NCBI RefSeq assembly: GCF_000722875.1
Contig: NZ_JFHR01000016.1
Location: forward strand, 1-64,000
Direction: 5' to 3'
Source of the DNA: Sphingobium chlorophenolicum
GTDB taxonomy: Bacteria > Pseudomonadota > Alphaproteobacteria > Sphingomonadales > Sphingomonadaceae
Length of the DNA: 64,000 bases
A program made the position numbers and the translations under genes. Below the pieces are notes generated by a model that saw only the letters and a program-made list of their open reading frames with translations, was not told the origin of the DNA and did no database searches. Shown piece by piece: positions 18,589 to 28,314 of this stretch (position 1 is its first letter; each line of letters starts with the position of its first letter).

Positions 18589-20919
18589 ATGAGAAATTTC
18601 GCAACCGTTTCGCTTTTCCTGGCGTCTTCCGCCAGCCTTGTGTCCATGGCGTCGGCGCAAACCGCGCCTCAGAGCAACGGAACGGACGACGGACGACTGG
18701 GCGATATCGTCGTTACCGCGCAAAAGCGTGAGCAGAGCATAAACAGCGTCGGCCTGTCGCTTCAGGCGCTCAGCGGCGCTGACCTGCAGAAGCGCCGGAT
18801 CGACAGCGCGGCCGATCTGGTGAAGGCGGTCCCCGGCTTTACCTTCACGCCATCGCCCTACGCCACCCCCGTCTACACCTTACGCGGCGTCGGCCTGTAC
18901 GATTCCGGCCTTGCCGTCGCGCCGTCTGTCAGCGTCTATATCGACGAAGTTCCCCTCGCCTATCCGATCATGACGCTGGGCGGGACTCTCGATCTGGAAC
19001 GGGTTGAGGTGCTCAAGGGCCCGCAGGGCACATTGTTCGGCCAAAGCTCCACGGGCGGCGCGGTCAACTACATCGCGGCCAAGCCCACGTCGAGCTTCCA
19101 ATATGGCATCAAGGGATCGCTCAACGAATTCGGCCAGGTGGATGCCGAAGGATTCATCAGCGGTCCGATCTCCCCCACCCTGGGCGCGCGGCTGGCGGTG
19201 AAGACTCAGCAGGGCGGCGCATGGCAGAAGAGCACATCGCGCGACGACAAGTTGGGCGACGCGCGTTTCCTGACCGGCAGGCTCCTGCTCGACTGGCAGC
19301 CTTCCGACACGCTCAAATTCTCTTTCAACGCCAATGGCTTCATCGACAAGGGCGACCCGCTTGCGCCGTCGCTTATCAGGGTTGCGCCGACCAATCCGGA
19401 ACTGATCGCACCCGGCTTCGACCAGTCGAAACCAGCGCGCCGGCCGCGTGACGCCGACTGGCCGGAAGGATATCCGGATCGCGACAACAGCTTCTATCAG
19501 TTCGCGCTGCGCGGCGATCTTCAACTGAGCGATAACGCCAAACTGACCTCGATCTCCTCCTATCAGAAGGCCACGGCCGACGAACAGCTTCCATTCTCCG
19601 GCACGCCCTTCCCCTATCAGAACATCCTGCACTTCGGGTTCGTCAAATCCTTCAACCAGGAACTTCGCTTGAGCGGCGATGCCGGCAGCCTTAACTGGCT
19701 CGTCGGGGCAAGCTATGAACATGTGAAATCGGACGACCATATCCGCTATGACCAGCGGATCGTGTCGAACCGCGTGATCATCCCCGGCCTGCCCGCCTAT
19801 CAGGACGCGCATGCATCGGTCGCCCAGAAGAATGAGACCTATGCTTTCTTCGGAAATCTCGACTACCGGCTGACCGATCGTCTTTCGGCGCGCGTCGGCC
19901 TGCGCTACACGCACAACAAGACGACGGGTGTCGGCTGCACCTTCGACGACCTTCCTTCGAACGAGCTTGGCTTCCTGTTTGAGGCCATCCAGACGAGCAT
20001 CAAGGGATCGGCTGTCCCGATCGCTCCGGGCGACTGCGTCACGCTCGATGACAACGCCAATCCGGGGCCAGTCCCCATGCGGTTATCGGAGGGCAATGTT
20101 TCCTGGCGCTTCGGCCTGGACTATAAGCTGGACAGCGGCGCATTATTCTACGCTGCGGTCAGCCGCGGCTACAAGCAGGGCATATTGCCGAACGTCGCGG
20201 CCGTTCAATCCGCCCAATATGATCCCGCCGTCCGCGAACGGCTCGACGCCTATGAAGTGGGTGTAAAAGCCCCGATCGCCGGCCGCGCGCTTCAGGTGAA
20301 TGCATCCGCCTTTTATTATGATTATAAGGACAAGCAGATCCGCGGCACCGTCCTCAACGCCTTCGGCAAGCTGGAGCGGGAGATCAACGTGCCGAAATCG
20401 CGCGTCTTCGGGCTGGAAGCTGAAGTGCAGATGCGGCCAATCAGGGGCCTGAACGCCTCGGTGGGCGCCACCTACCTGGACTCAAAGATCACCAGCAGCA
20501 TCTCGACCATTCCGGGCACTTCGGAAACCTATAATTCGGATGGCGTTCAGCTTGACGCCAAGGGAGCGCGCATCCCCTTCGCGCCCAAATATACGGTCGT
20601 CGGCGACGCCGAATATGACTGGGACATTGGCGGAGACACGCAGGCTTTGATCGGCGGCGGGCTGGTCTATCACAGCGCCGACAATGGCAGTCTCGCCACG
20701 AAGGCGGTTCCGGCGACCGAGTTCCGGATCAAACCCTATACGGTGATCGACCTGCGGGCAGGCCTGCAGGCAGCCGATGGCCGCTGGCGGGGCACCGTCT
20801 GGGTTTCCAACGTCTTCAACGTGCTACGCTGGAACACGGTCTTCCGCACGATCGACGACTATTTCCGCTATCAGGACAGGCCGCGCACCGTCGGCGTCTC
20901 GATCAGCTATCGAAACTGA
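18589..20919 (+). CDS. TonB-dependent outer-membrane receptor 2
   Basis: A 776-residue TonB-dependent receptor. Signal peptide residues 1-24 (ASLVSMASAQ), plug beginning GDIVVTAQKREQSINSVGLS and including DLERVEVLKGPQGTLFGQSS, then the barrel. The C-terminus ISYRN lacks the usual final Phe. RBS GGAGGGG before the ATG at 18589. It is closest in the window to receptor 1. The acyl-CoA ligase gene follows 55 bases later on the same strand, so receptor, ligase, SDR and oxidoreductase (18589-25264) probably form one operon for uptake and CoA activation of a substrate. Confidence 0.92.
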   Translation: MRNFATVSLFLASSASLVSMASAQTAPQSNGTDDGRLGDIVVTAQKREQSINSVGLSLQALSGADLQKRRIDSAADLVKAVPGFTFTPSPYATPVYTLRGVGLYDSGLAVAPSVSVYIDEVPLAYPIMTLGGTLDLERVEVLKGPQGTLFGQSSTGGAVNYIAAKPTSSFQYGIKGSLNEFGQVDAEGFISGPISPTLGARLAVKTQQGGAWQKSTSRDDKLGDARFLTGRLLLDWQPSDTLKFSFNANGFIDKGDPLAPSLIRVAPTNPELIAPGFDQSKPARRPRDADWPEGYPDRDNSFYQFALRGDLQLSDNAKLTSISSYQKATADEQLPFSGTPFPYQNILHFGFVKSFNQELRLSGDAGSLNWLVGASYEHVKSDDHIRYDQRIVSNRVIIPGLPAYQDAHASVAQKNETYAFFGNLDYRLTDRLSARVGLRYTHNKTTGVGCTFDDLPSNELGFLFEAIQTSIKGSAVPIAPGDCVTLDDNANPGPVPMRLSEGNVSWRFGLDYKLDSGALFYAAVSRGYKQGILPNVAAVQSAQYDPAVRERLDAYEVGVKAPIAGRALQVNASAFYYDYKDKQIRGTVLNAFGKLEREINVPKSRVFGLEAEVQMRPIRGLNASVGATYLDSKITSSISTIPGTSETYNSDGVQLDAKGARIPFAPKYTVVGDAEYDWDIGGDTQALIGGGLVYHSADNGSLATKAVPATEFRIKPYTVIDLRAGLQAADGRWRGTVWVSNVFNVLRWNTVFRTIDDYFRYQDRPRTVGVSISYRN

Positions 20920-20974
20920 TCGGCATGCTGCGGCGATATCCGGGACCGGGCGGCACGGCAGACGGGAATCTGAA

Positions 20975-22516
20975 ATGAGCGATGAGATAGTCTTCCTGTC
21001 CGATCTGATCGCGGGACATGCGCGTTCCGCGCCGGATCGACCCGCCGTCATCCTGGGGGATCGCCGCATCGGCTATGCCGAACTTGACGCGCTCGTTGAC
21101 AGGGCGGCGGCGGCTCTTCGGCGCGACGGCGCCGGGCGCGGGGATCGGATCGCGATCTGCGCCGGCAGCAGCGTGGAATATCTTGTCGCCTTCCTCGGGG
21201 CCCTGCGTAATGGGATGGCCGCCGTGCCGTTGCCGGCATCGGCGTCGGTCGAGCAACTGCACGGCATGATCCGGGACAGCGGCCCCACCCATCTCTTGAT
21301 CGGCGCGCCCTGCCCTGCTGAAGTTCCCGAAGGCCTGACGGGCGCCGATATCCGTGTTGTGTCCTTGTCGCCCCAACTCCCAGGTGATGCGTGGGAAGGA
21401 TGGCTCTCACCTCGCAGTCCGGCGGGACTGTCGTTCCCGCGCATGGACGCCGATACGGAATTCAACCTGATCTATTCCTCCGGTACGACCGGCGCGCCCA
21501 AAGGGATCGTTCATTCGCACCGTTTCCGCGCGGGCGTCTATTCCCAGACCCAACTGCTCGGTTTCGACAGCGACGCCGTCATGCTGATATCCACGCCGCT
21601 CTATTCCAACACGACGCTGACGGGCCTCTTCCCTACCCTGGCGGCGGGCGGCACATTGCTGTTGATGGAAAAGTTCGACGCGGGGGCATTCCTCGATCTG
21701 TCGGAGCGACACCGGGTCACGCATGCCGTCCTCGTGCCGGTACAGTTCAGGCGAATTCTGGCGAGGCCGGATTTCGACAGTTTCGATCTCGGTTCCTACC
21801 GAATGAAATATGTGACTTCCTCCTACCTGTCGGCGGAGGAAAAGCGCGAGGTCCTCGACCGCTGGCCGGGCGGGCTGATCGAATTTTATGGACTGACCGA
21901 AGGGGGTGGATCGACCATCCTGTTCGCGCATGACAATCCGACGAAACTGCACACCGTGGGTCGCCCGGTGGCCGGTCATGACATCCGGTTGGTCGGCGAG
22001 GACGGGGCGGAAGTCAGCCCAGGAAAGGTGGGCGAAGTCGTTGGCCGCTCCGCATCGTCGATGACCCATTATCATAACCGTCCCGACTTGACGGAGGCCG
22101 CGCGCTGGACCGCGCCGGACGGCGTTTCCTACTTCCGAACAGGCGATCTGGCGCGCTTCGACGATGATGGTTTTCTCATCATTTGCGGGCGCAAGAAGGA
22201 TATGATCATTTCCGGCGGGTTCAACATCTACCCAACCGATCTGGAGGCCGTGCTGCTCGGCCATGACCAGGTCGCCGATGTCGCCGTCGTTGGCGTACCT
22301 TCCACGCAATGGGGCGAGACCCCGGTGGCCTTTGTCATTCCCAACTCGCCGGATGTCGATGCCGATGCGCTCCGCGACTGGGCGAACGCGCGGCTTGGCA
22401 GGATGCAGCGGTTGCACGCCCTCGCTCTGGCCGACGAGCTGCCCCGCAATGCGCTCGGCAAGGTGCTCAAGGCGAAATTGAGCGAAGATTTCGTCAACCT
22501 GCATGGGGCCGCGTGA
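20975..22516 (+). CDS. Acyl-CoA ligase (AMP-forming synthetase)
   Basis: A 513-residue ANL-superfamily ligase that activates a carboxylic acid to its CoA thioester through an acyl-AMP. The P-loop-like motif [18 protein letters not shown] (about residue 164), the [11 protein letters not shown] motif, the Y-F-R-T-G-D-L-A hinge region, and the C-terminal catalytic Lys in [15 protein letters not shown] are all present. Length and domain order are normal. The start at 20975 gives the correct N-terminus; its RBS (GGGAA) is weak, which fits coupling to the receptor gene upstream. The SDR gene begins 41 bases after its stop. It is the only CoA ligase in the window. Confidence 0.9.
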   Translation: MSDEIVFLSDLIAGHARSAPDRPAVILGDRRIGYAELDALVDRAAAALRRDGAGRGDRIAICAGSSVEYLVAFLGALRNGMAAVPLPASASVEQLHGMIRDSGPTHLLIGAPCPAEVPEGLTGADIRVVSLSPQLPGDAWEGWLSPRSPAGLSFPRMDADTEFNLIYSSGTTGAPKGIVHSHRFRAGVYSQTQLLGFDSDAVMLISTPLYSNTTLTGLFPTLAAGGTLLLMEKFDAGAFLDLSERHRVTHAVLVPVQFRRILARPDFDSFDLGSYRMKYVTSSYLSAEEKREVLDRWPGGLIEFYGLTEGGGSTILFAHDNPTKLHTVGRPVAGHDIRLVGEDGAEVSPGKVGEVVGRSASSMTHYHNRPDLTEAARWTAPDGVSYFRTGDLARFDDDGFLIICGRKKDMIISGGFNIYPTDLEAVLLGHDQVADVAVVGVPSTQWGETPVAFVIPNSPDVDADALRDWANARLGRMQRLHALALADELPRNALGKVLKAKLSEDFVNLHGAA

Positions 22517-22557
22517 CCGCGCGCAGACCGGTCGAGGATTTTCAGAGGAACGGCGTA

Positions 22558-23448
22558 ATGGTGGATAGTTTTGCGGGTAGGCGGGCTCTGGTGACAGGGG
22601 CCGGCAAGGGACTGGGGCGCGCCTATGCCATCGGCCTCGCGCGACTGGGCGCCCAGGTCGTGGTCAACGACGTGGACGAGCGCGCGACCGAGAGCGTGGC
22701 CGATGAAATCCTCGCCGCTCAGGGCAAGGCGATAGCGATGGGCTGCTCGGTGAGCGATCCCGCCAGTGTCGCGGACATGGCGGACCGCATTGGCCGCGAA
22801 TGGGGCGGCATCGACATCATCATCAACAATGCGGGCATCCTGCGTGACCGCACTTTCTCCAAGATGACGATTGAGGACTGGACGGATGTGCTGACGGTCC
22901 ATCTGAACGGCGCTTTCCTCATCACCAAGGCCTTCTGGGACGGCATGCGCGATCGCAACTATGGCCGCATTCTCATGACGACATCCTCAAGCGGACTCTT
23001 CGGCAATTTCGGCCAGTCCAACTATGCGGCCGCCAAGCTCGGACTCGTGGGCCTGGCGAAAACGCTTTCGCTGGAAGGCGAAAGATACGGCATCATCTGC
23101 AACTGCATCGCGCCGATCGCCGCGACCGCCATGACGGAATCCATCCTTCCAGATGAAGTGATGCCGATATTCGAACCTGAACTCGTCGTGCCGGCGGCGC
23201 TACATCTCGTCAGCGACGCCGCACCCCGCAACATGATCATCGGCGCGGGCGGCGGACATATCTACGCGGCCAACATCGCGATGACGCAGGGCGTCACATA
23301 TCGGCAGACGGCCATAAACATTGATCAGGTTCGGATCGATTGGGATAGCATCACGTCACGCATAGGGGACATCGTGCCGCAAAGCGGAAATGCGCAAGTC
23401 GACGCCGTCCTCTCCGGGCATGGACATAGCGCGGCTCGGCCGGATTGA
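22558..23448 (+). CDS. SDR of the 17-beta-hydroxysteroid dehydrogenase type 4-like group
   Basis: A 296-residue SDR with [20 protein letters not shown] at the N-terminus, [15 protein letters not shown], catalytic Ser in [13 protein letters not shown] and Tyr-Lys in SNYAAAKLG. The RDRTF.KM.. segment is characteristic of 3-hydroxyacyl-CoA dehydrogenases of the multifunctional enzyme 2/17-beta-HSD4 type, so it may oxidise a 3-hydroxyacyl-CoA made after the ligase step. Start at 22558 with AGAGGAA upstream. A remnant of a flavin oxidoreductase follows in the same frame directly after its stop codon. Confidence 0.85.
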   Translation: MVDSFAGRRALVTGAGKGLGRAYAIGLARLGAQVVVNDVDERATESVADEILAAQGKAIAMGCSVSDPASVADMADRIGREWGGIDIIINNAGILRDRTFSKMTIEDWTDVLTVHLNGAFLITKAFWDGMRDRNYGRILMTTSSSGLFGNFGQSNYAAAKLGLVGLAKTLSLEGERYGIICNCIAPIAATAMTESILPDEVMPIFEPELVVPAALHLVSDAAPRNMIIGAGGGHIYAANIAMTQGVTYRQTAINIDQVRIDWDSITSRIGDIVPQSGNAQVDAVLSGHGHSAARPD

Positions 23449-23484
23449 ATCAATTTCAGGCCGCTGGCGATCAACCTCGCCCGA

Positions 23485-24669
23485 TTGTCGGCTGGCCGAA
23501 GCCGGTCTTCGCCTGTCATCCTGATCGGACGTTTTCGGACGCTGGAAGAGGCGGATCAGGTTGTCGCGGCTGGCCATGCCGATCTTGTCGTCCTCACCCG
23601 CGCGCATATCGCCGATCCCGATCTGGTAAGGAAGACGCTGGAGGGACAGGAGGATCAGGTGCGCCCCTGCATCGACTACAATCATGGATGCGTTGGCGGA
23701 CTGCTGAGCGCCGGAAGGTTGGGATGCGCCGTCAATCCAGCCGTCGGGCAGGAAGCCAGATTATCGGAAGACCTGATCGTTGCCGCCGAGACGCCTCTTT
23801 CGGTGCTGGTCGTCGGCGGTGGCCCCCCGGGCATGGAGGCGGCTGGGGTGGATGCCCTGTCCGGCCACAGGGTCACGCTGGTCGAGGCGAACAACCGTCT
23901 GGGTGGATGCGTGAACATCGCAAAGCGAGCGCCGTGGCGCATCGGCATCGGAGACATTGCAGACTGGCTGGAGCGGGAAATCTATCGTCTGGGCGTCGAT
24001 GTGCGGCTGAGCAGCTATTTCCAGGCAGAGGACCTTGCGGCCTTCAATCCCGACGCGGTGATCGTGGCGACCGGCTCCATGCCGCGCGTCGACGGGCATC
24101 AGATGTTCGTGCCGGGCGCCGCAGTGCCCGGAACCGCGAGCGCCCACGTAGTGTCGAGCCATGACGTGCTTATGGCGGGGCACAGGCCGAATTGGGGGCC
24201 GACCGCGCTGGTCTTCGACGATACCGGCCATTATGAGGCTATCGCGGCGGCCGAATATCTGGCCGATCGGCAGGTGCACGTCACCTTCGCGACCAGCCAC
24301 GCGTCTTTCGCTCCAGGACTCATGACAAGCGTGACAACAGAGCCGGCGCTACGCCGGCTACTCGCGCGCGGTGTGGATGTCCACTGCTATGCGCAACTAG
24401 TTGCCGTCGACGAAGGTCGCTGCCGCATGGCGCACCGCTTGGGCGGAACCCCGTTCGACGTGCCGGCCGATACGGTAGTGCTCGTCCAGCACAATCTGCC
24501 CAATCGACTGGTCGCTGATGAGCTTTCCCACTTTGCCGGACATATGGCTGTGGTCGGCGACGCCCTTGGTCCGCGCTACCTGCAGACCGCGATCCGCGAA
24601 GGCCATCTCGCCGCCCGTTCGCTCGCGCACGTCGCGCGCATTTCCGTCCCCACAACACACGGAGTTTAG
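23485..24669 (+). CDS. NADH:flavin oxidoreductase, C-terminal part only (barrel missing)
   Basis: The 394 residues match the C-terminal two thirds of old-yellow-enzyme proteins of the 2,4-dienoyl-CoA reductase type: end of the TIM barrel (PVILIGRFRTLEEADQVV and HADLVVLTRAHIADPDL), the Fe-S loop, then FAD/NAD domains with VLVVGGGPPGMEAA and DAVIVATGSMPR. Normal members have some 280 more residues at the N-terminus, with the FMN site and active site; these are absent. The frame opens right after the SDR stop and the only start is TTG at 23485, without a clear RBS. In the Fe-S loop CIDYNHGC one usual Cys is Tyr, and the FAD motif has Pro in place of Ala. It is probably a deletion remnant, though the FAD domains are intact and could be made. 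Confidence 0.7.
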   Translation: MSAGRSRSSPVILIGRFRTLEEADQVVAAGHADLVVLTRAHIADPDLVRKTLEGQEDQVRPCIDYNHGCVGGLLSAGRLGCAVNPAVGQEARLSEDLIVAAETPLSVLVVGGGPPGMEAAGVDALSGHRVTLVEANNRLGGCVNIAKRAPWRIGIGDIADWLEREIYRLGVDVRLSSYFQAEDLAAFNPDAVIVATGSMPRVDGHQMFVPGAAVPGTASAHVVSSHDVLMAGHRPNWGPTALVFDDTGHYEAIAAAEYLADRQVHVTFATSHASFAPGLMTSVTTEPALRRLLARGVDVHCYAQLVAVDEGRCRMAHRLGGTPFDVPADTVVLVQHNLPNRLVADELSHFAGHMAVVGDALGPRYLQTAIREGHLAARSLAHVARISVPTTHGV

Positions 24670-24670
24670 C

Positions 24671-25264
24671 ATGTCGATCGGTATTCTCGGTGCAGGCGCC
24701 TTCGGTACGGAGCTTGCGCGCAATCTCTCAGCCCGTGGAATTCCTGCCGTCATCGCCAACAGCCGTGGACCGGCTTCCCTGGCGGCGCTGGCGGAGGAAT
24801 TGGCTCCCCATGTCCGCGCGGTTTCCTTCGACGAGGCCGCTCGGGCCGATATCGTCATCCTGGCTGTGACCTGGGTGAAGTTGGCCAACGCGCTACAAGG
24901 GCTCCCCCACTGGGGTAGCCGCATCGTCGTGGATGCGGCGAACCCCGACGAGGTGCCGTCGTTGAAGCCCGTCGAATTAAACGGCCGGCTGTCAAGCGAA
25001 GTGGTGTCGGATATGCTGCCGGGCGCCCGCGTGGTAAAAGCCTTCATCGATATTGAGGCGGAGATCTTCAACGAGCCCGCCCCCGCGGGAGGACGCCGTG
25101 TACTATTCTATTCCGGGAACGATGCCGAAGCCAAAAGGCAGGTCGGCGACTTAATGGCGCAAATGGGTTTCTATGCCGTGGATCTGGGTTCGCTGGCGGT
25201 CGGCGGCAGCCTTGCCCAGTTCCCCGGCGAGCCGTTTCCCGGCATCAACTTTGTCAAATTCTGA
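24671..25264 (+). CDS. NADP oxidoreductase of the F420-dependent type, copy 2
   Basis: A 197-residue Rossmann protein with GILGAGAFGTELARNL, SNSRGPASL and the C-terminal MGFYAVDLGSLAVGG, the same family as the protein at 10910-11548 but lacking its 15-residue central insertion. It should bind NADP(H). The ATG lies one base after the stop of the oxidoreductase remnant, with CGGAG upstream, so it is the last gene of the receptor 2 operon. Substrate unknown. Confidence 0.82.
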   Translation: MSIGILGAGAFGTELARNLSARGIPAVIANSRGPASLAALAEELAPHVRAVSFDEAARADIVILAVTWVKLANALQGLPHWGSRIVVDAANPDEVPSLKPVELNGRLSSEVVSDMLPGARVVKAFIDIEAEIFNEPAPAGGRRVLFYSGNDAEAKRQVGDLMAQMGFYAVDLGSLAVGGSLAQFPGEPFPGINFVKF

Positions 25265-25376
25265 TGCCGGGCCGCCATCTGTCGTCGTAGGATGTACCCA
25301 ACCGCGCCTTTATTCCAAGTCCATGATCGTGCGGCAAGGAACCGCCTGCACGGCTCCCAGCCCAAAGATTGCGGAA

Positions 25377-25423
25377 CCTGAAGTTCGTCGCGCCGCGAGG
25401 TGACGTGAACGAATTTCAGGTTT
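25377..25423. terminator. Imperfect hairpin between convergent genes
   Basis: CCTGAAGTTCGTC (25377-25389) pairs imperfectly with GAACGAATTTCAGG (25407-25420) and is followed by TTT. It lies between the F420-type gene and the convergent receptor 3 gene. Confidence 0.4.
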
Positions 25424-25441
25424 CGCTTCGATCTTCTCGCC

Positions 25442-27712
25442 TTACATCTGATAGGTAAAGCGGACGCCGTAGGTGCGGGGAGCGCCGCCATAGGCAATAT
25501 ATGCGAAGTTACGCGCCTTCGTGTCCGCATATTCGATATTGAACAGATTGCGGCCAAAGATCGAAGCCGACCAGTTGTCGCGTCGAAATGTCAGATCAAC
25601 GTGCGTCAATCCGTAGCTTTCCTCGCCAAGACCGGGGGTATTGAGGAAGTCGGTCTGGTATTCCGAGCGCCAGTCGTACGAAACGCGCAGGCTGGCGGCG
25701 CCGTTGAGTGACGGGATTTCCGTGCGATAAGTACCGGCGAGATACACTGTCCATTTCGGGATCTTGATGAACTTCAGGTTCGTGGGATCAGCGATACCGG
25801 GAATGGGAATGTCGAATTTGCGGTATTGCCCATCGAGATAACCGACATTGGTATTGAGTTCGAGTTCAGGGATCGGCCGGAGGGTAAACTCTCCCTCGAC
25901 ACCACGGATCCTTGAGTCCGCGGCATTCAGGAGGGACTGGACAACAGCCGCGCCAGGCGCCGTCAGCACCTGCTGGATGGCGTTATAGTCGGATTGGAAA
26001 ACGCTGACATTCACGCGCGCCTTGCGGTCGAACAGGTCGCTCTTGATGCCCAGTTCATAAGCGCTCACCGTTTCGGGATCGGCCGGGCCGACCCCAATGC
26101 CGGTCGTATCCGTCGTCCGCGGATTGAAGTTACCGCTACGGAAGCCACGGGTGAAGCTGCCGAACACCGTTACGCGCTCGGCCGGTTGCCAGGATAGCAC
26201 GGCACGGGGCGAAAAGTTGTTCCACCGCTTCTTCGCCGTCAGCGGTGTGCGGATACAGGTCGTGAATGTGTCGTCGGTACAAGCCGCGAGCGGAACATAG
26301 TCGATGAACTTCTTCTCGCTGCTGTAGCGCCCGCCGAGAGAGAGCTTGAGGGCGGACGTTATCGCCCAGTCGACATTGGCGAAACCGGCATAGGCCTTCG
26401 TCCGCTGATCGAAGCTTCCCTGAGAATAGATGCGAGGCGACAGCGTGGCTCCGGTGCCGCGACGGCGTTCGATCACCTCGGTGTCCGAATGCAGATAGAA
26501 AACGCCAAGGGTAAGGTCGACGCCGTCGGTCAGCGTCACGTTATAGCGGGACTCGATGCTATATTGGTCGTTATCCTCACGATTATCGGGAACCAGGAAC
26601 CCGTCGAATGGCGTACCCGCGTTGTTGGTCGTGGAATCGTAGGATACTTTGCGGTAGCCCGCCACAGTGGTTAACAGGCCCGCACCGATCTCATTTTCCA
26701 GTTCCGCGATCACATGGGCCGCGCGAATTTTGACGTAGCCGATTTCGGTGATGTTGGTGTCGTAACCGCTGGTGGTTGGCGTGTAGCCAAAGACGCTTTG
26801 GGACGGCGTGCTCACAGCGCCCGGGGGCGCTTGAAAGTTGCGTGGAACCGTGCCGTCGTCATTGTAGCGTTGATATTGGGTGAAGAGCGTCAAGCGCGTT
26901 GCGTCCGATGCCTTGAACAGGAAGGTCGGCTTGATGATCAGCTGGTCAATATCACCGATATGGCCCGTCTTATGGTTTGGGGCCGCTCCGGTCGGGTTGC
27001 CACTGGCGGGGACGAAAATACCCTCATTGGTGTTTTTGAACATACCGCTATTGGTACGGTAGAGCACCGCGACCTTACCCAGCACGTTGGGGCTGCCGAG
27101 CGGGCCTTCGACGCTTGTATTGACATCCAGTGCATCGAAGTTGCCATAGGACAGGTCGAAACGAACGCCAAATTCGTCGGAGGGCCGCCGGGTTCGCAGG
27201 ACAAAGGCGCCACTGGTCGCATTACGGCCGAACAGCACACCCTGCGGGCCGCGCAGGATTTCAATGCCTTCGAGATCGAAGGTCGAGAGGACGGCGCCCG
27301 CCTGATATGCGAGCACCAGGCCATCCTGGACGATATTGACCGCCGGATCGACGCTACGGATGGACGAACTTAGGCCGATGCCACGGATCGAGAAATTCGG
27401 AAAACCGGGAAAGGTCCCTGTGGTGTTGGTCTGCACGTTGGGAGCCAGTGAACCCACGTCCAGCAGGCTGACGCTATTGGTCGCCTGAAGCAATCGCTGG
27501 TCAACAGCCGTGATGGCGATGGGCACGCGCTGCGCGACCTCCCCAGCGGCGCGCTTTTGACCATAGACGACGATGTCCGCCACCCCCTCCGTAACGGGAG
27601 GTTCAACTGACTGCGGGCCGGACGCGCCTGCGCCCTGCGCATGTGCGGTGGCGCTGACCAGAAGCCACGACCCCAGAACTGTAGCAGCATAGAAATGCGC
27701 GATATTTTTCAT
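25442..27712 (-). CDS. TonB-dependent outer-membrane receptor 3 (divergent clade)
   Basis: A 756-residue TonB-dependent receptor. Signal peptide residues 1-25 (LLVSATAHAQG), plug with VADIVVYGQKRAAGEVAQRV and DLEGIEILRGPQGVLFGRNA, barrel ending GVRFTYQM. Its plug sequence (GRNATSGAFVLRTRRPS) differs from the other three receptors, placing it in another clade common in sphingomonads. RBS GGGAGGGG before the ATG. It is transcribed away from the MFS transporter gene across a 600-base gap, so the two may share control and act on the same or related substrate. Confidence 0.92.
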   Translation of the reverse strand: MKNIAHFYAATVLGSWLLVSATAHAQGAGASGPQSVEPPVTEGVADIVVYGQKRAAGEVAQRVPIAITAVDQRLLQATNSVSLLDVGSLAPNVQTNTTGTFPGFPNFSIRGIGLSSSIRSVDPAVNIVQDGLVLAYQAGAVLSTFDLEGIEILRGPQGVLFGRNATSGAFVLRTRRPSDEFGVRFDLSYGNFDALDVNTSVEGPLGSPNVLGKVAVLYRTNSGMFKNTNEGIFVPASGNPTGAAPNHKTGHIGDIDQLIIKPTFLFKASDATRLTLFTQYQRYNDDGTVPRNFQAPPGAVSTPSQSVFGYTPTTSGYDTNITEIGYVKIRAAHVIAELENEIGAGLLTTVAGYRKVSYDSTTNNAGTPFDGFLVPDNREDNDQYSIESRYNVTLTDGVDLTLGVFYLHSDTEVIERRRGTGATLSPRIYSQGSFDQRTKAYAGFANVDWAITSALKLSLGGRYSSEKKFIDYVPLAACTDDTFTTCIRTPLTAKKRWNNFSPRAVLSWQPAERVTVFGSFTRGFRSGNFNPRTTDTTGIGVGPADPETVSAYELGIKSDLFDRKARVNVSVFQSDYNAIQQVLTAPGAAVVQSLLNAADSRIRGVEGEFTLRPIPELELNTNVGYLDGQYRKFDIPIPGIADPTNLKFIKIPKWTVYLAGTYRTEIPSLNGAASLRVSYDWRSEYQTDFLNTPGLGEESYGLTHVDLTFRRDNWSASIFGRNLFNIEYADTKARNFAYIAYGGAPRTYGVRFTYQM

Positions 27713-28314
27713 CTTTCCCCTCCCATTCTCATTCTCGATTATCGCCGGTCCACACCGGGTAAGGCGCCAGTCGCTGAACGCAGAAAGGCGGGAGGATCAG
27801 CATTTCAGACAGCGTCCGCACGTCGACGGATCTTGCCGACATACGAAAACAGGCGGCCAAAGCCGCTTTCTGTCTCCCAACTTCCAAATTGCGTCGATTC
27901 GAACCGACCTGCGCCAGTTCCCAACTCAACGCAGCAGGAGCGCCATGTCAACTAAATTTTATCATTAAGACCGTTTATCGTCACATTCGTCATTTTTTTT
28001 AGAGAAAATGGAACAATCGCCTCTTTTGCAACATATCATTTTACATATTGGAATATTTACTTATCATATTCGTCAGTAAAAATGAGAGATCCGGCGGAAC
28101 TGCCTTACAGCTGCTTTCAAGCCGGGGACGAGGAGAGCATGATGCGCGCCGAGGGGTATTTCCGTTCAAATTTGGCCCCGGCATGCCGGCCTTCGAACAG
28201 GAAAGGCGCACAATCGTCATTCAGTTATGCGACCGGTCAGGGGAGCTGGCGCCTACGGCTACCCGGTTGAATGGCGAACGTTGAAATGAACACTATTACT
28301 CAGTGAGCAGGGTC
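27713..28314. other. Divergent intergenic region, receptor 3 / MFS transporter
   Basis: About 600 bases without a convincing gene. The part 27950-28080 is strongly A+T-rich, including an eight-base T run and several AACATAT/TACATAT words, unlike the flanks, and is the natural place for both divergent promoters. On the minus strand TTGACA (27946-27951) could be a -35 but its -10 partner is weak. Nothing else identified. Confidence 0.5.

Noticed and set aside
18880..19914. A 344-codon minus-strand open frame
   Set aside because: Antisense to receptor 2; composition typical of a shadow frame.
20975..23448. Complete beta-oxidation operon
   Set aside because: Ligase and hydroxyacyl dehydrogenase-like SDR are present, but no acyl-CoA dehydrogenase or enoyl-CoA hydratase could be found.
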